Shown here piece after piece: positions 46,015 to 58,164 of a stretch of DNA of 64,000 nucleotides; within the stretch, counting starts at the first letter, position 1; every line of letters begins with the position of its first letter. This DNA is from Stenogyne calaminthoides. Lineage: Eukaryota; Streptophyta; Magnoliopsida; Lamiales; Lamiaceae. The stretch spans positions 5,766,001-5,830,000 of the forward strand of contig JBBCBC010000012.1 of NCBI GenBank assembly GCA_037126765.1. Reading direction: 5' to 3'. A program made the translations under genes and the position numbers. The notes below the pieces were generated by a model. That model was not told the DNA's origin. It ran no database searches and worked only from the letters and a program-made list of their open reading frames with translations.

Positions 46015-46813
46015 ATGGATCCCCATTTCAATGAATTCTTGTCTGGTTTGATCTTTGCACACTTGAAATCCCTCGCCGCCATGTTCGAGGTTTCGGTTTT
46101 GGATGACGAATCGGATTCGCCAAGTGTGTCGGACGAGACCCACTGACACCTGCCCTCTTAGGCCGCCACCACTCATCACCGATCCACCAAGATCGAGACA
46201 TATCCATCTTCGTTGAGTACCCGGATGATTTGGATGAAGATGATATGGATTTTGTGGAAAATCTATCCACTCACCAAACCAACTCATCACTACAATCCGC
46301 CACCACCACCCACACACACCCCTCCAACACTCACACCACTGCAACATCGACATGAGTCATGCCCACAACCCAGTCACATATCGACCACCACCAACCACCC
46401 TTCACCGTGGTTCAGCCTGACTAGATGCGCGCCAACACCTAATTTCTCTTGGGTTATCGATCTGCCACCGCATTCAGATTAATCCCTCTACGCCTGTCAG
46501 CCCCAGTCGTCCCGCTCGCTCGTCACCACCCTATCAGATCCACCACCACTCAGCTGCCGCAGCTGCACATCACCACATGACCTCGTCCAACCACCGCATC
46601 TCCACCCCGCACGACGTTCTGGAACCCACCAGAATGTCTTCAAAAACTGCTCGTCTTTCATCTACCGTCGCACACAATCCCACAACGACGACTTCAGCGC
46701 TTCATAGCCAATCCAACATCAACAAATCGCCGCCTCTCACCTTCTCACACGCAACCCCCTGTTTCTCCCAACACATTGAACCACATACACTGTCTGACCT
46801 TCAGTCATCTTCC
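46015..46813 (+). pseudogene. Pro/Thr/His-rich reading-frame remnant of the small LTR element
   Basis: Shortly after the primer-binding site, ATG at 46015 opens a 43-codon frame (MDPHFNEFLSGL, then an acidic DDESDS stretch) that stops at 46146. Further acidic and then Thr/Pro/His/Ser-rich stretches follow in other frames up to the solo LTR at 46814, and similar sequence continues after it at 48135-48290. Position suggests a degenerate gag or a captured gene fragment; no recognised domain supports either. Frameshifts and stops are numerous. Confidence 0.4.
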
Positions 46814-48134
46814 TGTTGGGGAATAAGGGGTGCCCATATCTATTCGAGGTGAATTTAAATACATATTTAAATTAATCAATTAATTACTAACATGAATTAA
46901 TCCTAAATCAATTCAACATAATAATTAAACAAATAAATAAGCAACATGCGTACACATAATCCACGTAAATCCTAAGCATGCAGAATCTAGGAGTTACGAG
47001 ATTACATACCTCTTGTAGAGACAACCGTTGAGACGATGGATCAACCCAAAGTGCCTTCTCAAATATATCCCACGTCCACTAACGTAATCCGCTGGAAGGA
47101 TTCTCAACGAACGATTTTAATTTAAAGGAGAAAATAAAAATATTTGCCACCACCTTTGTAGATTTCTAATTTTTTCAACACATGGAATTGCATTGGGGAT
47201 GAAAAATTCATCCCCTATTTATAGGACAATGGGGGATGAAAATTTTAGGTCAAGTTGGGCATTGGGAAATTTATTTGCTTCTTCCTCAAGATACAATCTA
47301 GAATATATCCAATATATTCTATTTCCCAAAATATCTCCCAACAAAATCTTCTCCTCCTTCTTGTCACACAATTTTCGAAAATATCCAATAAAATAGGGAA
47401 GAAATAAGATCTTTTACTTTTCTTGAATTTATGGGATAAACTTGTATCTCAAGAATACTTATTCCATAAACTTGTATCTCAAGAATACTTATTCCATAAA
47501 TTTCCACTTGCAAGATTTGGTATGATAAAGATTTTGAGCCCACCAAGGGGACAAATCAAGCAAGACGTGCTTGCACACGATTCTCCGTATTAAATCTTAG
47601 CGATCGTCTTGTAACTAATAATATGCCCAAGATATAAGGTATCGAATCGCAATGATTCTCTTCCCATCATAAGTTAAAACAATAGTTATTAATTTCACAT
47701 GATCATATTTAAGGAATGGAGATTAAGAAATAGCGCACCACTAAGGTCTAATTCTTGTATATTCAGTATCGAAAAATTTATCCTCCTGTAGGTCCTATTC
47801 AGCGCATCATAATGCACTAGTGTAATCTCTTGGTCAAGACAAGTCAATCTGAGTCTTACACTTCAACATTTCATGATGGATTGTTCATTTTCATCTGGGT
47901 TGTGAATTTGTACTTAATCACGAGGGACTGTTAATTTGATCTTCTGTGATCTGGTATGGCCAAATTAACTACAACGTGATACGTACTTACTTATCGAACA
48001 AGTTTGCAATAAATATATATAATATTCATTCATATTTAGTGCAACAGTGATAAATAATTTATTTCATTAAATAAATAAGAAATTCAGTTTGGTTATACAA
48101 AGTAAAAAGTATATTTTTTAGTATAACCCCAACA
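46814..48134 (-). mobile_element. solo LTR of the Angela/Tork-like copia family
   Basis: The borders are TGTTGGGG and CCCCAACA, with the duplication CTTCC at 46809-46813 and 48135-48139. Its minus-strand start matches the LTR at 6090-7936 (TACTTTTTACTTTGTATAA and following). It is about 500 bp shorter than that LTR through internal deletion. It sits inside the small LTR element. Confidence 0.92.
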
Positions 48135-48341
48135 CTTCCTCCGCCGCCGCAAGATCTACATCGCCCAATTTCTTCTCCACTGTTGTTGAGGAGGACGTTG
48201 GAGGCCGTTCCGAATCTGACACCCTAAATTCAGGAGTGTCTCTTCGCACTCCGCGAAGTGTGAGACACTTGGACCTTTTCTATTGATGGTGAGAGATTTG
48301 GGCCACCAAGTGTTTTTACTAAGGCCCAGGTTACTCAAACC

Positions 48342-49178
48342 TAGAGATGTTAATCCGGGGTCCGGCTAAAACAGTGTCCCCATTTAAACCTATTATACGC
48401 AGGTTGGTTAAGAGACAATAGAGCAATGGGAAGCCCGCTTAAAATTGACCTTTTGGCCCCGCATGATAGTTAGCTCATGTTAATTTCGCCAAACCCGCTT
48501 TAGACCGTTTATATTTATATATACTCAAGTTTTTTATTTTATTTTATTTTCTAATTTTTCAATTAATTTTTTTAAAAAAAATTTCACAAATTTAAATAAG
48601 GCAAAAATCAATTATGGCCAATCAATTACAAATTAAATATTTCTATTTGATTTAGTCAATTAATAATTAATCCTCTCCAATTCAATATTTTTTAACAGTT
48701 TTCAATTTCTATTGAATTGAATAAATAAGTAAAATATTAATTCAATATAAAATAATAATATAATATTTTTATAAATTCTATTATGAAATTTGTTCATAAT
48801 ATGAAACTGATATCATTATAATTATTAATTTATAAATGTGATGATACAAATTTTATATTATTAACTAATTTCATGGGAACTTTGCTCAATTATGTTATTA
48901 AAGATGATGAGAACTAATTTTATATTTTGAACATTGGTTATTAAAGATGATGGGGCAGTCTGGATCGAATTTTTGTCATTATGTAATGTTAATGTTTGAA
49001 TTTTTTTTTGGAGCCCGTTAGGTGGCCCGTTTAGCCCATAACCCGCTAGGGTTAGGGTCAGTCTCCACTATTAGAGGCCCGTTTAAAATGAACCGCTTAA
49101 GGCTCGGGACCGTTTGGCTCAAGAATCCCTCAGAGGGCTGGCCCTAATGGGTTAGGGCCGACCCGTTTAACATCTCTA
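48342..49178. mobile_element. hAT-superfamily MITE with perfect 8-bp duplication
   Basis: The termini TAGAGATGTTAA and TTAACATCTCTA are exact inverted repeats. CTCAAACC occurs at 48334-48341 and 49179-49186. The interior has GGCCCG/GGGCC words near both ends and an AT-rich middle, and encodes no transposase. Confidence 0.92.
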
Positions 49179-49907
49179 CTCAAACCTGCATTTTTAGTAA
49201 ATACACCATCTGAATTAATACACCACTTGTATGATGAATACACTTCTCTTGATTTCCTCAAAATACTCCAATATATACCTTTCTTATTCACGCATCCTTC
49301 TGTCCATTTTTTTTTTTAAACCTTGATACACCTCCACCCAAATTGTGAGGCGAGCGAGACAACTACGGCCTCGCCCGCGTCTGTCGTCGCCGCTGCTCGT
49401 CCGCGTTTGCCGCCGCTATGTAAAATTTTGGAGAAAGTTCCCGAATTATGTACATGAATTCGTAAAATTTTCTCGAACTTACTATAAAAATTTGAAAAAT
49501 ATTTCCGAACAGTAGGATCAATATTTCACATGTAAATCGACGGAAAAAAATTTCGAAGTTGGTATAATATTAGAAAATATTAATCGAATAACATGAAAAA
49601 TCTCGAAAAATATTTCCAACCAGAATGATCATTTTTTCACATGTAAAATTCGAAAAATATTTTCAGCCTGTTATTGATCTCTTGTTTCTTCGTTTGAGGA
49701 ACATCAAGATGTTGTAGCGCCAATACTTTCAATGATTATTATTCTTTGCTTTGGCAAGTTCATGGATATTCCGGCAGACGGCTTTTCAAAGATTATTATG
49801 CCTTACTTTAGCGAGTTGAAAGCTATTTCGACTCCTCTGCGTCACTTTTCTGAAGAATGAGTCATTTATGATTCGAGGTTGAATCTCACCGAAGAGGGGA
49901 AGGATTA

Positions 49908-50178
49908 TGCAGAATGAGTCATCGCCTCATCATATTCCCACATATATTACGTATTTCCTTTAATAAGTTTACTAATTAATGTCGTTGATTTCCTTCTGTT
50001 ATTACATTGATCATTCTTTGGGAACAAGGTAGGGTTTTACGTTTCATTAGTATAAATAGGTGCTATATTTTTATTGTAAGAACACATTTAATTATCGATT
50101 AATATATATTTCCAGGAATTTCCTGAGTACTTGAAACGTAGTATCTCCCCTTTGCAGAGCGTAGTACATGCTGCATCA
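49908..50178 (+). repeat. 3' LTR of the small LTR element
   Basis: The LTR is about 270 bp, from TATGCAGAATGAG to GCTGCATCA, with a TATAAATAG box at about 50051. It aligns with 40166-40202 plus 45761-45979. Confidence 0.8.
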
Positions 50179-50183
50179 AACAC

Positions 50184-50580
50184 ATTGATGTACCAGTTGC
50201 AGTGGGCTACTAGTGCAAAGAAATAATACGATCAACTTGAGAACTCGGCTCGGCTCATTTATACTGATAAACGAGCTCAAGCTCGTGAAATACTCTATTT
50301 AACTTACTCGAGCTCAACTCGTTAGGCTCGGTGATTAAGAATTTTCTTGTAATTCTATTAGGCTCGTTAGATTTCTTTACGAGTCGAGTTGAACTCTCTT
50401 TTCAGCTCGTTAATGTAGTCAAGTCAGCTTGAGTTGAGTTTAAATTTCAAGTACACAGCTCGAATAACAACTCTAGATGCAATTTTGACTAAAATAAATG
50501 AGTTAGTCTTATGTGAAAATTTTCACATGTGAATATCTATTTTGTGAACCATAATAATAGATAAATGAGTAGCGGACGAA
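50184..50580. other. GAGCTCG-rich spacer
   Basis: Repeated AGCTCG/CGAGCT words between 50235 and 50465 suggest a decayed palindromic element. The first bases continue the sequence that preceded the small LTR element at 40165, so this is the original downstream flank of the synthase gene. Confidence 0.4.
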
Positions 50581-50639
50581 TCTAGCATCAAAGGTCCTTG
50601 TTGCCTGGTGTCGTGCGGATTCTTCGTTTGGTTGCTAGG

Positions 50640-51070
50640 TGCAAAAGGGTTCGAGCCCTCCTTTGCACAATTTTTTTTTTCTCTGTAAATAAAAGAAAAA
50701 AAAATTATGCTATTCTCTTGATTCGAACCTGAGCAATAAGATTTTTTTTTCTCTGTAAATCAAAGAAAATACAAATTTTGTTATTCTCTAGATTCGAACC
50801 TGGGCTACAAGAATAGTTTAAAAGTACACTCACCACTACAACTGTACAACACATTGATTATTTAATAAATATTCCCTAAAATATTTACCTAAATGATATA
50901 TATATATATATATATATATTTTCTATGCGAATCATAAAATTGAAAAATTCTATTATTCTCTAGATTCAAACTTGAGCTACAAGAATAGTTTAAAAGTAAA
51001 CTTACCACTATAACACATTGATTATTTAATAAATAATTTTTTTACTAATATATTTACCTAAATGATTATT
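50640..51070 (-). repeat. tRNA-like (SINE-type) repeats, degenerate
   Basis: In minus orientation, GGTTCGAATC (a B-box match) occurs at about 50725 and 50795, and a diverged form at about 50968. The latter two are followed by the same GTAGCTCA/GTAGCCCA and CTATTCTTG stretch and by AATCAATGTG. A candidate A box (GTAGTGGTGAGTG) precedes them. Between copies lies an (AT)n run at 50897-50920. SINE assignment is tentative. Confidence 0.4.
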
Positions 51071-51334
51071 GTGTACATACACTGCATATTGCTCTGTAGT
51101 ACAATTTACGAAGGGTACATGCAAAAGTGAAACAATATTACATGCAAAACATAACAGTATTACATGTAAAAATATTGCATCCAAAACATAAGAAAAAGAT
51201 AAAATTTTAAAGTGTATTAAATGCATAACTTAAACAATATTAAAATTCATAACAACAATCATTAATGTCGTCTACTTTGATTTCAAAAAAGAAATTGAAA
51301 CAATATTACAAACAAACATAACAATATTACAAGT

Positions 51335-53116
51335 TGATGGTCCCGGTGGAAAACTCATTTTGCGCGTGCGGAAGCAAACATTTCGTGCGATGCATATAAA
51401 AACAGGGGTGAAGGAATGGTGATTACAGATTTTTGCGTTTTAAGCTCATGTGTTGTGTTTTGCTTATAATCGAATGCATATGACAATATAAGAACATAAA
51501 GCAATAAAGAACACAACAAAGTATAGTGGTTCGGAGACTCAAGCTCCTACATCCACTCTCCCTGTTCCTAGGGAAATTCCTTCAAACTGGACTTATCACC
51601 CTCTCGGGTTCGCCTCTAGATATTTAACGAGTTCTCACTCCAACTGGACTTATCACCCTCTCGGGTTCGCCTCTAGATATTTAACGAGCTTTCACTCCTA
51701 CGGGACTTATCACCCTCTCGGGTTCGCTTCTAGATATTTAACGAGTTCTCACTCCTACGGGACTTATCACCCTCTCTTGGGATTGCCTACCCTCCCTTTC
51801 GGGATTGCTAGATGTTTACCGAGTTCACACTCACCTACAAACTTAACCGACTGATTTGGGTAAGGTTTGTTTGGTTTCAACCAGGTTGAGATTTTCCTTA
51901 CATTTGTTTAACCTCAATGCTAAGGTTGAGAAAATCTCTCTAAGCTTAGGATACATCGGGGTTGCTTAGATTGGGTTCTAGAACACTCTTGAACATATTT
52001 GTATATCTACAGACTTGTGTTCTAGGTGGGGAATGCTTTGGGTATAACTCTCTTTGGCTCAGAAGATCTCGCTATAATCTCCACGCATCCACACTTTACT
52101 TTGATGGAAGAACTTAGATTTATAGTGTGGATTTGAATGTTACCGCTGGAGAGAGAATCACATTCAAATCCATACTATTCTTGTAAGTACAAAGCCACTT
52201 TCTTCCTCGGGCCGGGTTGTCTTCCTCTCATCGTCCATGTCACCGATTCTAACGGCTATATTCCTCGATTCCTAAATTTCGAATCATTCAAGATTCTCTC
52301 GAGTCTCAAAGGTGTCTTCAGAGACAACCGAGTCTTCAGTTTCTATCCGAAGTCTCGTGTTTATCCGAGCCTCGGATACTTGATTCAAAGAGACTTCTTC
52401 AATGACCTTGTCCTTCGATCAGTATATCGACACTCAGCCGACCGAAGTTCGCTTATCCGAATTTAGACATCCCGACCTTCAGTGTCACTTCGACCAAAGC
52501 ATCTAATTTCTTCTTTGCCCGATCCGATCAAATTTAGACCGATCCGATCAACACTTCTTCAGATCAATATCTCAGATAAAGATCAGTCAAGACATTAGGT
52601 TTAAGATATCGGGAGATGTTTGCTTTAGCACATCCGATCTCAATCACGCCCGATCTTGATCATCCGCTTCATCTTCATATCCGATCTCGATCACGTCGAT
52701 CTCAATCGCCCCATCCGCTCCTTTTCTCGATCCGTAACCTTCTTCTCCGATCTTCCTCGGTTTCTTTTTATCGATCAAATTTTGTCCGCTTCCGATCACC
52801 ATATCAAATTAATCGCTTTTCCGATCATCCGATCGGTATATTCTGGTCATCCGATCTTCCGATCACCGGGTTTAGTTTTTCTTCTCTTCCGATTTTGCAT
52901 TTTGCTCATCAAGAACTCGAACTCATCTATCTCATCCGATCTCGATCAGCCTCGCTCGCAATTTCGCCTCGATCTCGATCATCTACGCCCGATTTCGTGA
53001 ATTCCCCTCAACTTGTTCTTTTTTCGCTCCCCTCAACTTGTTATCTGTAAATTAGCTTCAATAACACAAGTTGATAATGTTTTGGCATAATTCATCAAAA
53101 CTAAAATATCCCAACA
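51335..53116 (-). mobile_element. family-A solo LTR, copy 4
   Basis: The LTR runs from TGATGGTCCCGG to TATCCCAACA with CAAGT at 51330-51334 and 53117-53121. It has four GGACTTATCACCCTCTCGGG-type units at 51590-51780, more than the other copies. Hairpin and TATA region at 52119-52175. The internal domain is lost by LTR recombination. Confidence 0.9.
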
Positions 53117-53590
53117 CAAGTTATGAAGGGTGTCTAATAAAAAAAAAAAATATTACATGCAAAATATAACATTGTTACTAAAAAAAAACAAGTTTGAACG
53201 TGTTATATGTACAATTTGTAAACAAATTTATTAATAAATGTTTCGTTATATATTTTTAACTCTGTTTTTATTCATCAATCTATTGTGAATGTAATATACA
53301 AATAATTAAAATATACGTACATACCTAATTAAAATGGTTAAATACAATTTATTGTTTAGAAAGTTTTAATATCAAAATATTTAATGGGAACCCGTGTCCG
53401 ACCTATAGGTAATGTGGTCGAATTTTTTTCTTCATTAAACAGATATACTTAAATCAAAATAAAAAACAGGATTTATTGTATAAAAAATCTCTATTTGGAA
53501 CATTTTTTTCTTTATTAAACAAATATGTTTAATCAAAATTAAGAAACAAGATTTATTATATAACAAATCTCAGTTTGGAACATATAAAGT

Positions 53591-53890
53591 TGTAGCATAG
53601 CGACTAGGAAGTCTTGTCTTTGCTCCTCAAACCTAGGTTCGAACCCCCCAAAAGTTTCACATAAGACATTGTCAAAATAAATTTATCTAAATTGTAGCAT
53701 AGCGGCTGGGAAGTCTTGTCTTGCTCCTCAAACTCGGGTTCGACCCCCCATAATTTTCACATAAGACTTAATCAAAATAAATGTATCCAAATTGTAGCAT
53801 AGCGGCTGAGAAGTCTTGTCTTGCTCCTCAAACTCGCGTTTGAACCCCCTAGAATTTTCACATAAGACTTTATCCAAATTATTTCTTTTG
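53591..53890 (+). repeat. three tandem tRNA-like units, about 100 bp each
   Basis: Units start at about 53591, 53693 and 53793. Each has TAGCATAGCGGC, eleven of twelve matches to a pol III A box, and about 35 bases later GGTTCGAACCC/GGTTCGACCCC, a B box. A 45-bp tail with TTCACATAAGAC follows. The third B box is altered (GTTTGAACCCC). They resemble tRNA-derived SINE heads repeated in tandem. Confidence 0.6.
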
Positions 53891-54629
53891 AATGAATAAA
53901 ATTATGTTAAATTTGAGTCAAAATTGCATTAATTGTCTAAACGACTGATGTATAGAAGTTTTTGCCCGAGAACTTATGAGTTTTAAATTCAAGAATCATG
54001 ATCTAGGTTCACCCCATCCGATTTGGTATAGGTAGGGAGTCGTCTACCTTTATATATCCTTACGCATAATTTATAACGCACATCAAAAATCAGTTTTACT
54101 TAATAAAATACTATCAATTTAATTAGTTTTTTCATTTCCTGATGTTTTTGTTAATTCTGTTGGGATTTACTTTTAGAAGTGGGAATAGATCAGGCGGGCC
54201 AAGCATCACATGAAAAAGTCTGGGCCTGGTATTTATTTTTTGGCTCAAGCTTAGCTTATTATCTATCATAGACTTTTTTATTAGGCTAGGCCTGACCTTT
54301 TTAGTGAATAAGCCGGACTTGGAAGCCTTTTAAAAGCCTATATAAGAGATATCTTTTTTAAAATCTTATTAATGCTATTATTCATTATAAAAAATTCAAA
54401 ATTCCACCTATAAAAATTTTAAGTGTAAAAATAATAATAATAAGTGCTTCATCAAATCATCAAAAACAATAATAAAATCATTATAAAAGTGAATAGTTGT
54501 TAAAATATTTAAATCATTATAAAATTATTTAAAACATTATAAAAATTAATAATTATCGTGTTGCGTTACTTGCATTTGTATACTAGATATATTAATATAA
54601 TTTACAATTATATAATTATATATATATAC
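53891..54629. other. AT-rich spacer
   Basis: No gene is seen. GGCCTG-type words at 54190-54345 may be a decayed MITE; the rest is AT-rich with simple repeats. Confidence 0.4.
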
Positions 54630-55048
54630 GAATTTGATCATATGCCCGCAGGTGGACACAAACTTATATGCCCACCGCTTATGTGGTGCGCCACATATGC
54701 AAGGTCTCCACCATCATTTAATTAGTTTCTTTAATTAATTCAATTTTTTTTATTTATATATATTCCATATTTTACCCAATTTCATTAATTATATTAAAAA
54801 AAATTACCCAACCCGAACCCAACCCGACCCAAACCCGAACCCGGCCCGAGTGGTTCATGATTCACCCGGCCCGAATGGTTCATGGTTTAGGGTTCATGAT
54901 TTAAGGTTTAGGTTTATATAATTAATGAGACGATTTGAATTAATTAAATAAACTAATTAAATGATGATGGGGACCTTGCATATGTGGCGCGCCACATAAG
55001 CGGTGGACATATAAGTTTGTGCCCACCTGCGGGCATATGATCAAATCC
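54630..55048. mobile_element. long-arm foldback MITE
   Basis: The left arm (54630-54745) contains TTTGATCATATGCCCGCAGG, TGGACA and GGTGCGCCACATATGC. The right arm (54935-55048) repeats this in reverse complement almost exactly. Arms are about 110 bp and the centre has ACCCGAACCC-type repeats. Confidence 0.75.
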
Positions 55049-55055
55049 GATATAT

Positions 55056-55861
55056 CGGGAATGATATAGAGCCCACCAGTGGGTACTATAATTCGGCAAA
55101 TTCTCTTGTGCACCATTTGCACCAATTTAGAATTGGTGCAATTGGATTTTTTTTTCAACTTTTGTTTTCCAGTATTTTTTTCATTTTTTTTTTAGTTTTT
55201 TACCCGACCTGAACTCGGCCCGACTGGTTCATGGTTCACCCGACCCGAATGAGTTTAGGTTTTTTTTGTAAAGTTTTTTTAAATGCCCGTTCAGGACCCA
55301 ACCCGGCCCGATCCGAACTCGGCCAAAGTGGTTCATGGTTCACCCGACAATGGTTAATGGTTTAGGGTTTAAGTTCATGGTTTAGGGTTTAGATTTAGAG
55401 TTCATTGTTCATCTAAAACCTAAACCATGAACCTTAAACCCAAAACCATTAACCATTCGGATCGGGTGAACCATGAACCACTTGGGCCGGTTCGACGCCG
55501 GGCCGGTTGGTTCGAAATCCGTATTTAAAAGAACCGAGAGAAAAAAACTAAACCCATTCGGGTCGGGTGAACCATGAACCAGTCGGGCCGAGTTTGGGTC
55601 GGGTTGGGTTCGAGTCGGGTAAAAAACTAAAAAAAAAAAAAAACGAAAAACAAAAGTTGTAAAGAAAAAATCAATTGCACCAATCTTAAATTGGTGCAAA
55701 TGGTGCAATTATGGTATAAAATTAAATGAAATCCAAAATATCTATATATATGGTGATTAAGGAAAAAAATAAACTTTCTTATATTGCACTGCCACATAGT
55801 CAGCCACGTAGGCGGTGGACACAATTATAGCGCTCACTGGTGGGTTTTATATCATTTCCGA
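55056..55861. mobile_element. second foldback element with GGTTCATGGTT repeats
   Basis: The ends CGGGAATGATATAGAGCCC and CGCTCACTGGTGGGTTTTAT/ATATCATTTCCG pair. So do AATTGGTGCAATTG near 55130 and CAATTGCACCAATC near 55670. The middle consists of CGGCCCGA and GGTTCATGG words in both orientations. No transposase is present. Confidence 0.65.
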
Positions 55862-56162
55862 ATATTAGAGATAATGATCCACATGAATATTAATTAATGT
55901 TAGAGATAATGAGTTTTTAAGAGATACATCAAAATATTCAAAAGTTTCTTTATTCTTATAATATTTCTTTCTTTTATTTGATTCTTTAAAAATTAAAATT
56001 AGAACTATAAAATTAATGATATTTAATGCTCATTAATTATTATCACATCATCTCGTTATATAATGATGACACGTGGATACATATTTTAAAAAAATACGAG
56101 TAAAATGAATAAGAGGACGCCATCAATATAGAGAGATATTGTATTTGGTGACGCTATTATGA

Positions 56163-56276
56163 GTGTGTTTTGAAACACTTAAAACAGCTTCCAGAAGCAA
56201 TTATTTTCAAAAGTTGTTAGAGGAAGCTTTGAAAATAAATGCTTCTGGAAGCTGTTTTAAGTAGTTTCAAAACACG
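56163..56276. mobile_element. 114-bp hairpin MITE
   Basis: GTGTTTTGAAAC and AAACAGCTTCCAGAAGC pair with GCTTCTGGAAGCTGTTTT and GTTTCAAAACAC over arms of about 36 bases. Size and fold suit a very short MITE; a small-RNA precursor cannot be excluded. Confidence 0.65.
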
Positions 56277-57240
56277 CCCTATATATAGAATTAATTTAAA
56301 ATAACTACTGATGATATGCCAATAAAATAATGAGTATGGAGTAATATGAATTTTAATAGTTTCATTTTCAATGTTTAAAAAGAACTGAAGAAGAAAAATA
56401 AATATTTTATAGAAAATAAATATTATAAAAGAAACATTTAATTGATACAATCCCTTAAAATCAACTTATTATTTCTGATAGTAGATTTTAGTGATTAATT
56501 TATTTTCACAGATTCGCCCATTTTCTTATTGTTATTGTAGGAATGTGATCGTGTAGGTTATGGAGTAATTAATTTGCATATTATAAATATTAAAATTTTG
56601 TAATTTTTTTAATTAAATATTAATATTGTGATTTAAAAAGAAATTGAATATAAAAAAAAATCCCGCATATGTACTATAATAATAACACGAACTCTCTTAT
56701 TAAACTTGTTCATATTATGAATTTGATATCATTAACTTATCAATTGATACCACTACATTTATAAACTGATATCTATAACATTTAATATTATGGTATCAAT
56801 TTATAAATATAGTAATATCAGTTGATAAGTATTATTATATAAATTTCATATTATAATCAAGTTTTATGAAAAGTAAAACTTTCAACGATACCCTTTTTTA
56901 GGTTTGTTTTAATCAGAACGCCAACGGTAATCACTTCTATTTTAAGTGATTTTATTTTAAAAAATTCGGCCACACCAACTTTTATAAAGGAAATTCTGCT
57001 CTGTTCCAATGGGGTTGCAAACACCCCTTCATCTTGGATTTCTTAATAATTAATCTCAATGATAGTTAAATTTAATAAAAAAAATAAAAAATAAAAAACC
57101 TCATATCCCCACTGCTTGCATGTTTTTTTGAGAAAACTATTTTTAACACATTTATTTATTGTCTTTTTTAATCAAAATTGAAATCACTTTTACCTTTGCA
57201 ATATCCTCACAGTCTCAATGACCCTATGAAACTGGAAAAC
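56277..57240. other. AT-rich intergenic region
   Basis: No coding sequence, repeat array or clear regulatory site was recognised. Confidence 0.5.
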
Positions 57241-57299
57241 CTTGAGCAACACCTTAGAAGGCCAGCTTTCTTGAGATGTTATTGTACCTAAACATTTAC

Positions 57300-57753
57300 A
57301 CCATAGCAACCCATTATTAATTTTTGGATCCGCCCTTGCTGCTTGCAATACCTAATATAACTTGTGGGGCCCAATGAAGATCGAAACCCTAACCCGTACT
57401 TGGTAAGAGATGAACATACCTAAGACTTGCCATTAAAGATTCGCATTCTATTGTCCGGCCTTGGAATCTTGACGATGAATTATCCCCACGACGGAATTTA
57501 AACTCCATAACTTTGTGAGATCAACTTTCAAAGCATCCTACGGCCATGGCTTGTTACGTTTTGAATAACGATACGCCCAATAAATGCATCTCTGCATGAA
57601 TCCACTCTCTATTTGTATAATTCATCACTGATCACAGAGAAATACTCCCCTTTCTGAAATTTGTCCAAAACCTGTAGGCCCAACTATCAATCTCAATTCC
57701 TCAAATCATTGTATGCATAAATTCTGATCACCCACACTTAGATTAAGTACACC
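57300..57753 (-). other. probable last 3'-UTR exon of the DnaJ gene
   Basis: On the minus strand, a long T run and GCAG end at 57754, an excellent acceptor. The exon start at 57753 reads GGTGTACTTAATC. The sequence after it is GC-richer than the surrounding introns. Its 3' border is not resolved. Confidence 0.45.
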
Positions 57754-58164
57754 CTGCAAAAAAAAAACAAGGTAGAAATATTATTCATACCAAAGAATTA
57801 AAAAAATCAAATTCATGTTAAAATGATAAAACACCAAGATAACTCATTTGGTTCTTCACAATTTACTTTAATGTAAATAAGAATTAACTGAGAAAGACAG
57901 AGTCGAGGGAATCAACAAACATCACACGAAGAATAATAAAAACGTACGATAGAATTCCAAAACCGACAGTAGATCCCCGTCCCAAGCCTAAACAGCGGAA
58001 TCCAAAACAAAGATCAAAGAGAAGATCTAACTAGAGACACAAAAACCATATAAATAGACTCTAAACCTAACTCTAACTTAAGCCCTATGCAATAAAGCCA
58101 CGGGGCAATTTATTCAATATATTAAATGAAGAGAAACCCTAACAACAATATAACAGCAGCTTAC

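Larger units (their letters stand above)
40166..50178 (+). mobile_element. small non-autonomous LTR element enclosing three later insertions
   Basis: The flanks are AACAC at 40161-40165 and AACAC at 50179-50183, a perfect 5-bp duplication. LTR ends are TGATACAG (left; consensus TGATGCAG) and CTGCATCA (right). The 5' LTR is split by the family-A element at 40203-45755. It resumes at 45761 and ends at 45979. The 3' LTR is about 49908-50178. A degenerate iMet primer-binding site (TGATATCCAGA) follows the 5' LTR at 45982, and AGAGGGGAAGGA precedes the 3' LTR. Without nested insertions the internal part is about 1.8 kb and lacks RT and integrase motifs. Confidence 0.85.

Noticed and set aside
55409..55708. 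99-codon minus-strand frame with Pro/Asn/Gly repeats
   Set aside because: It is the translation of the GGTTCATGG/CGGCCCGA repeat words of the foldback element.
57000..57300. Possible additional gene between the foldback elements and the DnaJ transcript
   Set aside because: No frame longer than chance and no recognisable domain were seen.
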